A DNA stretch of 64,000 bases from Mycobacterium sp. 852002-51971_SCH5477799-a (GCF_001667145.1 NZ_LZIF01000106.1:97879-161878), one strand, 5' to 3'; positions 24,603-33,744 are shown, numbered from the stretch's first letter. Numbers and translations: made by a program. The notes: generated by a model from the letters alone, not told the origin.

Positions 24603-26246
24603 GTGTCTCGCAGTCGTGCGCCGACGATGTTGCTCACCGCCATCGCGGCGACCGCAGTCCTCGTCTCGTGGGTGACGGACACGACCCGCGATCGCGGCAC
24701 CACCGGCCCGCCGTCGTCGCACGGCACCCAACTCGCCGAGCAGCCGCTGATCGGCCTGGGCCCGGGCGTCACGGTTCGCGAAATCAGTCAGGCCACCGCG
24801 TTCTCCCTGGTCGCCCTGACCGGCGACCTGGCCGGCACGTCGACCCGCGTGCGCGCGAAGCGCCCCGACGGCAGGTGGGGCCCCTGGTATCAGACCGAAT
24901 ACGAGACGGCGGCACCGGACCCGGCGGGGCCGGACCCCAGCGCGGCGACGGAGGGGCCCCGCGGCACCGATCCGGTGTTCGTCGGCACCACCACGACCGT
25001 CCAAATCGCCGTCACCCGCCCGCTCGACGCGACGGTGACCCAAACGCCGCCGGCGCCGCCGAGCGCCAAGTCCGATCTGGGCTACAAACCGGCATCGCGG
25101 GAACAGCCCTTCGGGCAGAACATTTCGGCCGTCCTGATCTCCCCACCGCAAGCCCCGGCCAAAACGCGTTGGACGCCACCGGCCGGGGTCTTGATGCCCG
25201 GCCAGGCTCCCCCCATCATCAGCCGAGCCGAATGGGGCGCCGACGAGTCGTTGCGATGCGGTAGTCCGCAGTACGACAACGGGATTCGCGCCGCCGTCGT
25301 GCACCACACCGCGGGCAGCAATGACTACTCGCCGCTTGAATCGGCCGGGATCGTCAAGGCCATCTACACCTATCACAGCAAGACGCTGGGCTGGTGCGAC
25401 ATCGCCTACAACGCGCTGGTCGACAAGTACGGCCAGGTGTTCGAGGGCAGCGCAGGCGGTCTGGCCAAGGCGGTCGAGGCCTTCCACACCGGCGGGTTCA
25501 ACCGCAACACCTTCGGTGTGGCAATGATCGGCAACTTCGACGACCTGCCCCCGACCCCCCTCCAGCTCAGAATGATGGGCCGGCTGCTCGGTTGGCGGCT
25601 GGGCCTGGACGGCGTCGACCCCAAGGGCACGGTGCAATTGGAGTCGGCCGGTAGCCACTACACCACTTTTCCGGCCGGCTCCATCGCGACGCTGCCGACC
25701 ATCTTCACCCACCGCGACGTCGGTAACACGGATTGCCCGGGCAACGCCGCCTACGCGCTGATGGACGAAATGCGGGATATCGCATCACATGTCAACGATC
25801 CGCCGGAAGAACTACTCAAGGCGTTGGAGGGCGGTGCGATCTACGACCATTGGCAAGCGATCGGCGCGATGAACAGCGTGCTGGGCGCGCCGACCTCGCC
25901 GGAAGACGACGCAGAAGGTGATGCCCGCTTCGTCACCTTTGCCCGCGGCGCGATGTACTGGTCACCCGAGACCGGCGCCCAGCCGGTCACCGGCGCCATC
26001 TACGACGCATGGGGTTCGCAGAGCTACGAACGTGGGCCGCTCGGGTTGCCGACCAGCGCGGAAATCCAACAGCCGCTGCAGATTACGCAGAACTTCCAGC
26101 ATGGCACGCTGAACTATGAGCGGCTGACCGGAAATATCACCGAGGTGGTGGACGGGATCACGGTTCCGCTGACGACCGAATCGCCAAGCGGCCCAACGGT
26201 ACCGACCGAGCACTTCTCGCTGCCGTCGCATCCGACACCGACATAA
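24603..26246 (+). CDS. Secreted N-acetylmuramoyl-L-alanine amidase with LGFP repeats (Rv3811 orthologue)
   Basis: A 547-residue exported protein: an N-terminal signal or anchor (residues 8-24), a beta-rich N-terminal domain, an amidase_2/PGRP zinc domain around residues 205-390 (RAEWGADESLRCG, VVHHTAGSNDYS, FTHRDVGNTDCPG with the His and Cys ligands), and LGFP repeats at the C-terminus (VLGAPTSPE, GPLGLPTSAE). It should cut the amide bond between muramic acid and the stem peptide; LGFP repeats are thought to tie proteins to the mycolyl cell wall. The start is GTG at 24603 with no clear ribosome site; ATG at 24627 is an alternative. In H37Rv a PE_PGRS gene (Rv3812) follows; here the next gene comes after six bases. 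Confidence 0.9.
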   Translation: MSRSRAPTMLLTAIAATAVLVSWVTDTTRDRGTTGPPSSHGTQLAEQPLIGLGPGVTVREISQATAFSLVALTGDLAGTSTRVRAKRPDGRWGPWYQTEYETAAPDPAGPDPSAATEGPRGTDPVFVGTTTTVQIAVTRPLDATVTQTPPAPPSAKSDLGYKPASREQPFGQNISAVLISPPQAPAKTRWTPPAGVLMPGQAPPIISRAEWGADESLRCGSPQYDNGIRAAVVHHTAGSNDYSPLESAGIVKAIYTYHSKTLGWCDIAYNALVDKYGQVFEGSAGGLAKAVEAFHTGGFNRNTFGVAMIGNFDDLPPTPLQLRMMGRLLGWRLGLDGVDPKGTVQLESAGSHYTTFPAGSIATLPTIFTHRDVGNTDCPGNAAYALMDEMRDIASHVNDPPEELLKALEGGAIYDHWQAIGAMNSVLGAPTSPEDDAEGDARFVTFARGAMYWSPETGAQPVTGAIYDAWGSQSYERGPLGLPTSAEIQQPLQITQNFQHGTLNYERLTGNITEVVDGITVPLTTESPSGPTVPTEHFSLPSHPTPT

Positions 26247-26252
26247 CCGGCG

Positions 26253-27068
26253 CTAGAGCCACCAGCGTTCCAGCACCCGGCCCACCCCGTCATCATTGTT
26301 GGCGGTGGTGATCTCGTCGGCGGCCGCCTGCACATCCGGATGGGCATTGCCCATCGCCACGCCATGTCCCGCCCACCGCAGCATCGGCAGGTCGTTGGGC
26401 ATGTCGCCGAACGCCACCACCTCCTCGGGAGCGATCTTGCGCGGTCGGGCGATCTCGTCGATGCCGGTGGCCTTGCTGGTCCCCGGCGGCACGATCTCGA
26501 TCAGGCCGTTGTTGGTGGAGTAGGTGATGGCGGCCCCGGCACCGACGTGCTTGACCAGTTCGGCCGCCATGTCGTCGCTGCGGGCCCCGGAGCGGCGAAT
26601 GAGCAGCTTGATCGCCGGGGCGCTGAGCAGATCCTGGATCGAGACCTCGGTGTTGTCCGGGTTCAGCCAGGCATGCTCGTATCCCGGCGAGCTGACGAAC
26701 TGGGGCGTCGCGGTGTCGTGGGCGCTTTCGCCGATGCGCTCGACGGCCAGCCCCGCGCCGGGGATGACACGGGTCGCCAGCTCCGCCAACTCGGCCAGCG
26801 TGTCGACGGCCAGGGTGCGGGTGGAGATCACCCGATCCGTCGCGGCGTCATAGATGACGGCGCCGTTGGCGCACACCGAGATCGGTGCGAAGCCGAGCGC
26901 GTCGACGACGGGACGGATCCAGCGCGGCGGACGGCCGGTCGCCACCACGAACTGCGCACCGCCGGCTACGGCGGCGCGGATGGCGTCGCGGGTGCGCACA
27001 GAGATCTTCTCGTCATCGTCGAACAAGGTGCCGTCGACGTCGCAAGCGATGAGCGCCGGCAGGGTCAT
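26253..27068 (-). CDS. HAD-superfamily phosphatase, Cof type (Rv3813c orthologue)
   Basis: A 271-residue Cof-like HAD hydrolase. The four motifs are visible: catalytic Asp pair in CDVDGTLFDDD (residues 9-19), the Thr of VVATGRPPRW, the Lys in the SKATGID region, and the acidic AFGDMPNDLPML. The large type IIB cap domain lies between motifs II and III. Enzymes of this kind dephosphorylate sugar phosphates or flavin precursors; the true substrate cannot be read from the sequence. It is separated by 34 bases from the acyltransferase cluster upstream on the same strand and may share its transcript. Confidence 0.88.
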   Translation of the reverse strand: MTLPALIACDVDGTLFDDDEKISVRTRDAIRAAVAGGAQFVVATGRPPRWIRPVVDALGFAPISVCANGAVIYDAATDRVISTRTLAVDTLAELAELATRVIPGAGLAVERIGESAHDTATPQFVSSPGYEHAWLNPDNTEVSIQDLLSAPAIKLLIRRSGARSDDMAAELVKHVGAGAAITYSTNNGLIEIVPPGTSKATGIDEIARPRKIAPEEVVAFGDMPNDLPMLRWAGHGVAMGNAHPDVQAAADEITTANNDDGVGRVLERWWL

Positions 27069-27102
27069 CGAAACCGTCCACCTTGGCAGCTGGCCGGACC
27101 GC

Positions 27103-27888
27103 TCAATGCAGCCCGCTCTGGATCTGCCCCGGTCGCGTCACGCCGTCGGTTCCGTACCTGTGCATCCGCTCCCGCAACTCCGACAACCGGAGCGCCCGGG
27201 AATCCTCCTGGGTGGGCGCGCTGCCGCCCAGCCGCCGCGGCACCCAGAACTCGTCCTGCGGGTGCGGATATTCCTCCTGCACCGAATACAGCAGGTCGTT
27301 CATCGCCGACCGCAACAGCAGGTTGAGTTCCTCGGGCGTGCCCCGCGGCGCCAATGGCGGCCCGGCCGCGACCGTGATCGGGACTTTGTTGCGGAACACC
27401 TTCTTGGGATGGTCCTTCGGCCAAATCCGATGAGCGCCCCACACCACGATCGGAACGATCGGCACCTGGGCGTCCAGCGCCATGCGCGCCGCCCCGGTCT
27501 TGAACTCGCGCAATTCGAAACTGCGGCTGATGGTCGCCTCGGGATGCATCCCGATCAACTCGCCCTCGCGCATGCGTTGCACGGCCACATCGAAAGCGTC
27601 GTGTCCCGACCTGCGATCCACCGGGATCAGCCGGGCGTGATTGATGACGTAGTTGACCGCCTTCACGTCGGCCATCTCCGCCTTGATCATGAAGTACGCC
27701 CGCCGGCGGCGCTCACGTACGGCCATCAGCGTCGGCAGCCAGTCCAGGTAGCTGGTGTGGTTCTGCGCCAGCAGAGCGCCGCCGCGCGCGGGGATGTTTT
27801 CCAGTCCGTGATAGGTGAACTTGGTCCCCTGCATCGCGACCATCGGCGGGACGATCCATTCCCCCAGCCGGTAAAATCCCTCGGGCAT
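27103..27888 (-). CDS. PlsC-type acyltransferase (Rv3814c orthologue)
   Basis: A 261-residue 1-acyl-glycerol-3-phosphate acyltransferase family member. The catalytic NHTSYLDW (HX4D) and the second motif HPEATISRSFE are intact, and VPIVPIVVWGAHRIWPKDHPKK is the third conserved block. It is the last of three tandem paralogues on the minus strand, 14 bases from the next. They should acylate a lysophospholipid or related polar lipid at the membrane. Start ATG at 27888. Confidence 0.88.
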   Translation of the reverse strand: MPEGFYRLGEWIVPPMVAMQGTKFTYHGLENIPARGGALLAQNHTSYLDWLPTLMAVRERRRRAYFMIKAEMADVKAVNYVINHARLIPVDRRSGHDAFDVAVQRMREGELIGMHPEATISRSFELREFKTGAARMALDAQVPIVPIVVWGAHRIWPKDHPKKVFRNKVPITVAAGPPLAPRGTPEELNLLLRSAMNDLLYSVQEEYPHPQDEFWVPRRLGGSAPTQEDSRALRLSELRERMHRYGTDGVTRPGQIQSGLH

Positions 27889-27902
27889 GCCTTCTCCTTC
27901 GC

Positions 27903-28655
27903 CTACTGCGGCGGGTGCTCGGCCCGTTTAGCCGATCGAGCCGCCGCCTCGGTGGCCTCCCTGCGAGCGGCCTCGGCCAGCGTCGGCGCTCCGCCGCCCA
28001 GCCGGTGCGGCATCCAATACGCTCCGGGTTCACCCGGATAGTGCTCTTGCGCCCGGTGCAGCAAGGTGGTCATCGAGTCACGCAGGGCAGCGTCGGTCTG
28101 CGCGATGTCTTCGCGCGCCCGGATCGGCGCGCCTACCTGCACAGTAATGGGTGTCTTCGCGCGGCCCACATTACGTGGGTGATCCTTGGTCCAGATTCGC
28201 TGCGCTCCCCAGACGATCACCGGCACGACCGGGACGTCCGCTTCCAACGCCATCCGCGCGGCGCCGGACTTGAACTCCTTGAGCTCGAAGCTGCGGCTGA
28301 TCGTGGCCTCCGGATACACCCCCACCAGCTCGCCCTCGCGCAGCCGCTGCACCGCGACCGCGTAGGCGCCCGCCCCGGCGCCGCGGTCCACCGGGATGGT
28401 GCGGGTGTGCCTGATCAGGAAATTGACGGGCTTGACCTGCTGCATCTCGGCTTTGATCATGAACCTCAGCCGACGTCCCCGCCGGTGCACGGCGAGCGCG
28501 GCGGGCAGAAAGTCGACATAGCTGGTGTGGTTGATCGCCACCACGGCGCCGCCCCGCTCGGGAATCTGCTCCTCACCGCTATAGGTGATCCTGGTGCCGG
28601 TGGCCTTCACCAGAAGATGAGCCAGAAGCTCCAGAGCGCGGAAGGTCGGCTCCAC
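27903..28655 (-). CDS. PlsC-type acyltransferase (Rv3815c orthologue)
   Basis: A 250-residue paralogue of its two neighbours, with NHTSYVDF (HX4D), YPEATISRSFE and VPVVPVIVWGAQRIWTKDHP. It starts with a GTG giving MEPTFRALELLAHLLVK; the N-terminal helix probably sits on the membrane. Only nine bases separate it from the upstream paralogue, so the three are cotranscribed. Its acyl acceptor is unknown. Confidence 0.88.
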   Translation of the reverse strand: MEPTFRALELLAHLLVKATGTRITYSGEEQIPERGGAVVAINHTSYVDFLPAALAVHRRGRRLRFMIKAEMQQVKPVNFLIRHTRTIPVDRGAGAGAYAVAVQRLREGELVGVYPEATISRSFELKEFKSGAARMALEADVPVVPVIVWGAQRIWTKDHPRNVGRAKTPITVQVGAPIRAREDIAQTDAALRDSMTTLLHRAQEHYPGEPGAYWMPHRLGGGAPTLAEAARREATEAAARSAKRAEHPPQ

Positions 28656-28664
28656 GATCGATCG

Positions 28665-29432
28665 CTACTCCGGCGCCCCTGCGGACCGGGCCCGCCGAGC
28701 CGCCCGGGCGGCCGCCTCCTCGGCCTCGAGCTGGGCCGCTTGCGCCAGGGACGGGGCCCCTCCGCCCAACCGGTGGGGCACCCAGAACTCCCCGGCAGGG
28801 TGCGGCCCGTACATTTCCTGCGCGCGCTCCAGCAGATGCTGCATGCGCGAATGCAGCAGCCCCTTGAGTTCCTCGATGCCCAGCGTCGGCTCGATCGGTT
28901 CGCCGACCAACACCGTGATCGGCACTTTCGGCCGCCACAGCTTCTTCGGATGATCCTTGGTCCAGATCCGCTGGGCGCCCCAGACGATGTGCGGAACGAT
29001 CGGCACCCCGGCCTCGACGGCCATGCGCGCGGCCCCCGATTTGAATTCCTTGATCTCGAAGCTGCGGCTGATCGTGGCTTCGGGGTAGACGCCGACCAGC
29101 TCGCCGTCCTTGAGGTTCCGCACGGCGTCCTCGAAGGAGGCCGCGCCGTCTTGCCGATTCACCGAGATGTGCCGCAGGCTGCGCATGATCGGCCCGGTGA
29201 TCGTGTGGTCGAAGACCTCCTGCTTGGCCATGAACCGCACCTTGCGGCCCAGGCCCTGCTTGTACGCCGGCAATCCCGCGAAGGTGAAGTCCAGGTAGCT
29301 TGTGTGGTTGATCGCTACCACCGCGCCGCCGCTTTTCGGCAGGTTCTCGACACCCGCGACGGTGATTTTCAGACCCTGGACGCGCCACACCAGGCGGGCG
29401 AGTTGGATGACAGTCCCGTAAACCGGTTCCAC
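28665..29432 (-). CDS. PlsC-type acyltransferase (Rv3816c orthologue)
   Basis: A 255-residue member of the same family and first gene of the three-gene cluster. It has NHTSYLDF (HX4D), YPEATISRSFEIKEF and VPIVPHIVWGAQRIWTKDHPK. The GTG start gives MEPVYGTVIQLARLVWR. All three paralogues keep every catalytic motif, so none looks decayed. They differ most in the 20-40 residue Ala/Arg-rich tails. In H37Rv an aminoglycoside-phosphotransferase-like gene (Rv3817) follows in the map; it is absent here. Confidence 0.88.
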   Translation of the reverse strand: MEPVYGTVIQLARLVWRVQGLKITVAGVENLPKSGGAVVAINHTSYLDFTFAGLPAYKQGLGRKVRFMAKQEVFDHTITGPIMRSLRHISVNRQDGAASFEDAVRNLKDGELVGVYPEATISRSFEIKEFKSGAARMAVEAGVPIVPHIVWGAQRIWTKDHPKKLWRPKVPITVLVGEPIEPTLGIEELKGLLHSRMQHLLERAQEMYGPHPAGEFWVPHRLGGGAPSLAQAAQLEAEEAAARAARRARSAGAPE

Positions 29433-29582
29433 AGCACCTCAGCCTAATGCTCCCCGCCGTGCGCCGTCACCGGACGGCGTTGGCGGGCCGAGCGTGGCTG
29501 CTCGCGCTAAGCTCGGGGGCTGAAAAGCCGTCATCCCCGGCCGAGGCCGTAACGGCCTTCTACCGGCCCCAGGAAGGTATCA

Positions 29583-31133
29583 GTGCAGGTCACCAGCGTC
29601 GGCCACGCCGGATTTCTGATCCGGAGCCAAGCGGGCAGCATCCTTTGCGACCCCTGGGTCAACCCTGCGTACTTCGCGTCCTGGTTCCCGTTCCCGGACA
29701 ACAGCGCCCTGGACTGGGACCAACTGGGTGACTGCGACTACCTATATGTGTCGCACCTGCACAGGGACCACTTCGACGCGAAAAATCTGGCCGAGCACGT
29801 CAACAAGGACGCGGTGGTGTTGCTGCCGGACTTCCCGGTGCCTGATCTGCGAAATGAGTTGCAGAAACTGGGTTTTCACCGCTTCTTCGAGACCAGCGAC
29901 TCGGTCAGGCACCGCCTCAGCGGCGCGGGCGGCGACCTTGACATCATGATCATCGCCCTGCGGGCACCGGCGGATGGCCCGATCGGTGACTCGGCTCTGC
30001 TGGTTTCCGACGGCGCGACAACGGTTTTCAACATGAATGACGCGCGGCCGGTGGACCTGGACGTGCTGGCGTCGGAGTTCGGGCACATCGATGTGCACCT
30101 GCTGCAGTACTCCGGGGCCATCTGGTATCCGATGGTCTACGACATGCCGGCCCGCGCCAAGGAGTCGTTCGGCGTCCAGAAACGGCAACGTCAGATGGAC
30201 CGCGCCCGCCAGTACCTCGCCCAGGTCGGGGCGACGTGGGTGGTCCCGTCCGCGGGACCGCCCTGCTTCCTGGATCCCGAGCTACGCGACCTCAACGACG
30301 ACCACGGCGATCCGGCCAACATCTTCCCCGACCAGATGGTGTTCCTGGACCAGATGCGCCGGCACGGCAACGAAGGCGGGCTGCTGATGATCCCCGGTTC
30401 GACCGCCGACTTCACCGGCTCCACCCTGAATTCGCTGACTCATCCGCTGCCGACCGACCAGGTCGAGGCCATCTTCACCACGGGCAAGGCGGACTACATC
30501 GCCGAGTACGCCGAGCGGATGGCGCCCGTCGTCGCCGCGGAGCGGGCCAGCTGGGCACCCGCGAGCGGGGAGCCGCTGCTCGAACCGTTGCGCGCGCTGT
30601 TCGAGCCGATCATGTCGCAGAGCGACGAGATCTGCGACGGGATCGGCTACCCCGTCGAATTGGTGCTCGGGCCCGAGACCGTGATCCTGGACTTTCCTAA
30701 AAGGACTGTGCGGGAACGTATTCCGGACGAGAAGGTTCGCTACGGATTCGCGATAGCGCCGAAGCTGGTCCGCACCGTGCTGCGCGACGGCGAGCCGGAC
30801 TGGGTCAACACCATCTTCTTGTCGACCCGTTTCAGGGCCTGGCGGGTCGGCGGCTACAACGAGTACCTCTACACGTTCTTCAAGTGCCTGACCGACGAAC
30901 GCATCGCCTACGCCGACGGCTGGTTCGCCGAGACGCACGATGACTCGGCTTCCGTCACGCTGGACGGCTGGGAGATTCAGCGCCGCTGCCCACACCTAAA
31001 GGCCGACCTGTCGAAATTCGGTGTGGTGGAAGGAAACACGCTGACCTGCAACCTGCATGGCTGGCAGTGGCGGCTGGAAGACGGGCGCTGCCTGACCGCG
31101 AAGGGCCACCAGCTGAGGAGTTCGCGGGCGTGA
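29583..31133 (+). CDS. Metallo-beta-lactamase-fold/Rieske fusion protein (Rv3818 orthologue)
   Basis: A 516-residue protein joining two redox/metal modules. Residues 1-300 form a metallo-beta-lactamase fold: GHAGFLIRS, then VSHLHRDHFDAKN as the HxHxDH metal motif. The last 60 residues hold a Rieske [2Fe-2S] motif: RCPHLKADLS and NLHGWQW with the preceding Cys (Cys-X-His, then Cys-X2-His). The order recalls CMP-N-acetylneuraminate hydroxylase-like proteins, but no substrate is known to me. GTG at 29583 follows AGGAAGG. It overlaps the next gene as GTGA and is probably cytosolic, as no signal is seen. Confidence 0.85.
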   Translation: MQVTSVGHAGFLIRSQAGSILCDPWVNPAYFASWFPFPDNSALDWDQLGDCDYLYVSHLHRDHFDAKNLAEHVNKDAVVLLPDFPVPDLRNELQKLGFHRFFETSDSVRHRLSGAGGDLDIMIIALRAPADGPIGDSALLVSDGATTVFNMNDARPVDLDVLASEFGHIDVHLLQYSGAIWYPMVYDMPARAKESFGVQKRQRQMDRARQYLAQVGATWVVPSAGPPCFLDPELRDLNDDHGDPANIFPDQMVFLDQMRRHGNEGGLLMIPGSTADFTGSTLNSLTHPLPTDQVEAIFTTGKADYIAEYAERMAPVVAAERASWAPASGEPLLEPLRALFEPIMSQSDEICDGIGYPVELVLGPETVILDFPKRTVRERIPDEKVRYGFAIAPKLVRTVLRDGEPDWVNTIFLSTRFRAWRVGGYNEYLYTFFKCLTDERIAYADGWFAETHDDSASVTLDGWEIQRRCPHLKADLSKFGVVEGNTLTCNLHGWQWRLEDGRCLTAKGHQLRSSRA

Positions 31134-31462
31134 ACGACTCCTATGATGACGGCCTGGTCCAGCTGGACCGTGCGGCGATCACGTTGCGCCGCTACCACTT
31201 TCCATCGGGAACGTCGAAGGTGATCTCGCTCGAGGCGATCCGCGGCTACAAAGCCGAGCAGCTGGGTCTTTTCACCCACCGGTTCCGGATATGGGGCAGC
31301 TCGGACTTTCGCCGCTGGCTGCCGCTGGACATCAGCCGGCCGTTCAAGTCGACATTGATCACGCTGGACGTCCCGGGCACCCGGCCCTCACCCGCGTTCA
31401 CTCCGGTGCGCCCCGACGAATTCACCGCCCTGTTGGACGAGCTGCTGGGCCAGCGCGGTTAA
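31130..31462 (+). CDS. Small conserved protein of unknown function (Rv3819 orthologue)
   Basis: A 110-residue protein beginning at the GTG that overlaps the stop of the MBL/Rieske gene (GTGA), with GAGGAG nine bases upstream. The sequence (RAAITLRRYHFPSG, FRIWGSSDFRRWLPLD) looks like a small beta-rich PH-like domain, with no signal or membrane segment. Coupling to the MBL/Rieske gene suggests a partner or accessory protein. Its TAA stop overlaps the stop of the convergent oxidoreductase gene (shared TTAA). Confidence 0.8.
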   Translation: MNDSYDDGLVQLDRAAITLRRYHFPSGTSKVISLEAIRGYKAEQLGLFTHRFRIWGSSDFRRWLPLDISRPFKSTLITLDVPGTRPSPAFTPVRPDEFTALLDELLGQRG

Positions 31463-33033
31463 GACGCCTTTGCGCTGTCCCGGTCGGCGAGCGCTTGTCG
31501 CGCCGCGTTGTAGCCGGGAATGAAGGTGATTCCCGGCCCGCCATGGCAGCCCGCGCTGCCCAGATAGAGCCCTGCGATCGGGATCGGCTGGCCGAGGAAA
31601 CCCCGCGGCCCGGGCCGGTTGGGACCGATCTGGTTGGCATTCAACAGGCCGTGGCAGTAGTCGCCGCCGGGGGCGCCGAACATTACGCCCATGTGTTTGG
31701 GCGTGAAGATGGTGTGCCGGATGATGCCGCGTTCGAAATTCGGGGCGAGCCGGGTGATCTTGTCGATCACCCGCTGGCCCATTTCCACCTTGGCCTGCCC
31801 GTAGTCCACATCGCCCTCGATCGGGAAGAACAGCGCGAACGCGGACGCGGCATGCTTGCCCTCCGGCGCGAGGCCCGGGTCGTTCTGCGACGGGATCTGC
31901 AACACGACCGTCGGGTCGGTCGGGACGATTCCGCGCCGCGCGTCCTCCCATTGCTGCTGAACTTCTTCCGGCGTGCAGAACAGGCCGATCGAGGCCTGCA
32001 TGGCCGGCTCGTTGAGGGCCTCGTAGGGCGCGGCGAAGGCGGGAGCCTCCTCGAGCGCGAAGTGCATCTGCAGGTAACTGCCGCGGTGGTCGATGCGCGC
32101 GTAGCGTTCGCGGATGTCGGCGGGCAACACGGCGGGATCGATCATCTCGTTGAGCGTGACGTCCGGCGCGACGCCGGAGACCACGATCGGGGCATTCAGC
32201 GTTTCCCCCGCCTCGGTGCGCACGCCGGTCACCCGCCCGTCGGCGACCAGGATCTCAGTCACCTTGGTACGCAACCGAAGTTCGCCGCCGTGGCCGGCCA
32301 GCACGTCGCACAGGTGCGAGGTGAGCGCGCCGATGCCGCCGCGCAGCTTTTTCATCTGCATGGTGTCGCCGTCGGGAACGCCGAGGCCGAAGGCGAGCGC
32401 GGCCGCGCTACCCGGCGTGCACGGACCTCGATACAGCGTGTTCACGGCCAGCACGGTCATCGAGCCGCGCAGCGCCCCATGCTTCTGGTGGTCGGGCAGG
32501 TAACGGTCCAGCACATCGGTGACCGATCCGAACAGCATGTCGTCAATCGCCGAGCGCTCGAATTCGTTTGTGGCACAGGCATACATCTCGTCGATGCTCT
32601 TGGGTGGCGTCCCGGCCTCGAATCGGCCCAGCGCGCGGGTAGGCCCCTGACTCCAGGCCATCAGCCCCGCCATACCGTTGACGGCGTCCGCCCCGTGCAC
32701 CTCGTTGAGGTGGGTGAACAGCTTGAGTGGGTCGCTGTACTGCACCAGCGGATCGTCACCCACACCGCGCACCGCCACCGACATCACGTCCAGGTCGATC
32801 GTGGGAATGGTGTCCAGGCCCAGCTCGTCGACCACTACCTGCGACGTCGGGAATTGCACCGAGCCGGCGATCTCGAACTGGTATCCCTCGAAAAGCTCTA
32901 CGGTGGAAGCCATGCCGCCCGCATACAGCTTGGGATCCAGGCACAGGGTCTTCAGTCCGGCCTTCTGCAGCAGCACGGCCGCGGTCAGCCCGTTATGGCC
33001 GGCACCGATAACTATCGCGTCGTAATCAGTCAT
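31459..33033 (-). CDS. Phytoene-dehydrogenase-like FAD oxidoreductase (Rv3829c orthologue)
   Basis: A 524-residue FAD-dependent amine-oxidase/phytoene-desaturase fold protein. The N-terminal dinucleotide motif is YDAIVIGAGHNGLTAAVLL and the C-terminal FAD loop is AGLYLGSAGCHGGPGITF. It is of the CrtI/retinol-saturase-like branch, but there are no carotenoid genes nearby. The ATG at 33033 follows GGAGGGCAGGAC. A palindrome matched by one near the adjacent TetR gene lies 36-63 bases upstream, so the TetR protein probably represses it. In H37Rv the sulfolipid locus separates this gene from Rv3819; here they touch. Confidence 0.88.
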   Translation of the reverse strand: MTDYDAIVIGAGHNGLTAAVLLQKAGLKTLCLDPKLYAGGMASTVELFEGYQFEIAGSVQFPTSQVVVDELGLDTIPTIDLDVMSVAVRGVGDDPLVQYSDPLKLFTHLNEVHGADAVNGMAGLMAWSQGPTRALGRFEAGTPPKSIDEMYACATNEFERSAIDDMLFGSVTDVLDRYLPDHQKHGALRGSMTVLAVNTLYRGPCTPGSAAALAFGLGVPDGDTMQMKKLRGGIGALTSHLCDVLAGHGGELRLRTKVTEILVADGRVTGVRTEAGETLNAPIVVSGVAPDVTLNEMIDPAVLPADIRERYARIDHRGSYLQMHFALEEAPAFAAPYEALNEPAMQASIGLFCTPEEVQQQWEDARRGIVPTDPTVVLQIPSQNDPGLAPEGKHAASAFALFFPIEGDVDYGQAKVEMGQRVIDKITRLAPNFERGIIRHTIFTPKHMGVMFGAPGGDYCHGLLNANQIGPNRPGPRGFLGQPIPIAGLYLGSAGCHGGPGITFIPGYNAARQALADRDSAKAS

Positions 33034-33068
33034 GTCCTGCCCTCCGGAATGGAGGCTCGCACGACGGC

Positions 33069-33096
33069 AAAGTTTTGTCAATTATGACGAAACTTT
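33069..33096. promoter_or_regulatory. TetR operator 1 (upstream of the oxidoreductase)
   Basis: AAAGTTTTGTCA-ATTA-TGACGAAACTTT: two 12-base arms that match at 11 of 12 positions when inverted, with a four-base spacer. It lies just before the oxidoreductase start and overlaps the TetR stop codon. The left arm is repeated exactly in operator 2. Confidence 0.7.
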
Positions 33097-33727
33097 ATGG
33101 TCGCGCCGCCGTGACCCAGGAATCGGTGATCCCGGCTCGCAGCGACTCCAGCGCCGCATGGCACAGCCGCGCGAGTTCGCCCAGAGAGCGCTCGTCACTG
33201 ACCATCCAGACCTCCATCGCGCCGAACACCGCGGCCGCAATGCATCTGGCGGTCACCGCGGCACGCACTCGTTGGTCCGCCGTCGGATGCGCGCCGTTGG
33301 CCCGGCGGCCGCGCCGCTGCAACTGCGCGCCGATGGCGTCGGCGAAGTCGGCCTGGACCTCCCGGATGTGCCGAACGATGCGGCCGGGATCCAGCTCGTC
33401 TTGGCGCAACGCGGCGATTTTGGTCACGGCCTCGACGTCATAGGGGAAAGAGAAGATGGCCGCCTGCACCGAATCGATGATGGGTTCGTCTGCCGGCCTG
33501 TCGTCCAGCGCGGAACGAAACCAATGCAGGCCGGTGTAGTCGGCGAACAACAGATCGTGCTTGGAGCTGAAGTGGCGGTAGAACGTCCGCAGTGACACCC
33601 CGGCGTCGGCGGCGATCTGCTCGGCCGACGTGTCCTCCACACCCTGGGCGAGAAATCGCACCAGGGCGGCCTGGCGTAACGCCTCGCGCGTGCGTTCGCT
33701 GCGCGCCGTCTGAGCGGGCCTGACCAT
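33095..33727 (-). CDS. TetR-family transcriptional regulator (Rv3830c orthologue)
   Basis: A 210-residue TetR regulator: HTH at about residues 25-65 (TSAEQIAADAGVSLRTFYRHFSSK-type, with the FYRHF recognition helix end) and an all-helical ligand domain. The ATG at 33727 gives MVRPAQTARSERT; the frame is open 16 codons further, through operator 2, which argues against a longer protein. It sits between its two probable targets: the oxidoreductase downstream and the divergent membrane protein upstream, each with the same operator half-site. Autoregulation follows from operator 2. Ligand unknown. Confidence 0.88.
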   Translation of the reverse strand: MVRPAQTARSERTREALRQAALVRFLAQGVEDTSAEQIAADAGVSLRTFYRHFSSKHDLLFADYTGLHWFRSALDDRPADEPIIDSVQAAIFSFPYDVEAVTKIAALRQDELDPGRIVRHIREVQADFADAIGAQLQRRGRRANGAHPTADQRVRAAVTARCIAAAVFGAMEVWMVSDERSLGELARLCHAALESLRAGITDSWVTAARP

Positions 33728-33744
33728 GGGAAGAAGGTAGCAAA

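Noticed and set aside
23472..25712. 746-codon minus-strand frame across erp and the amidase
   Set aside because: It crosses the strong hairpin terminator and mirrors erp repeats; no domain.
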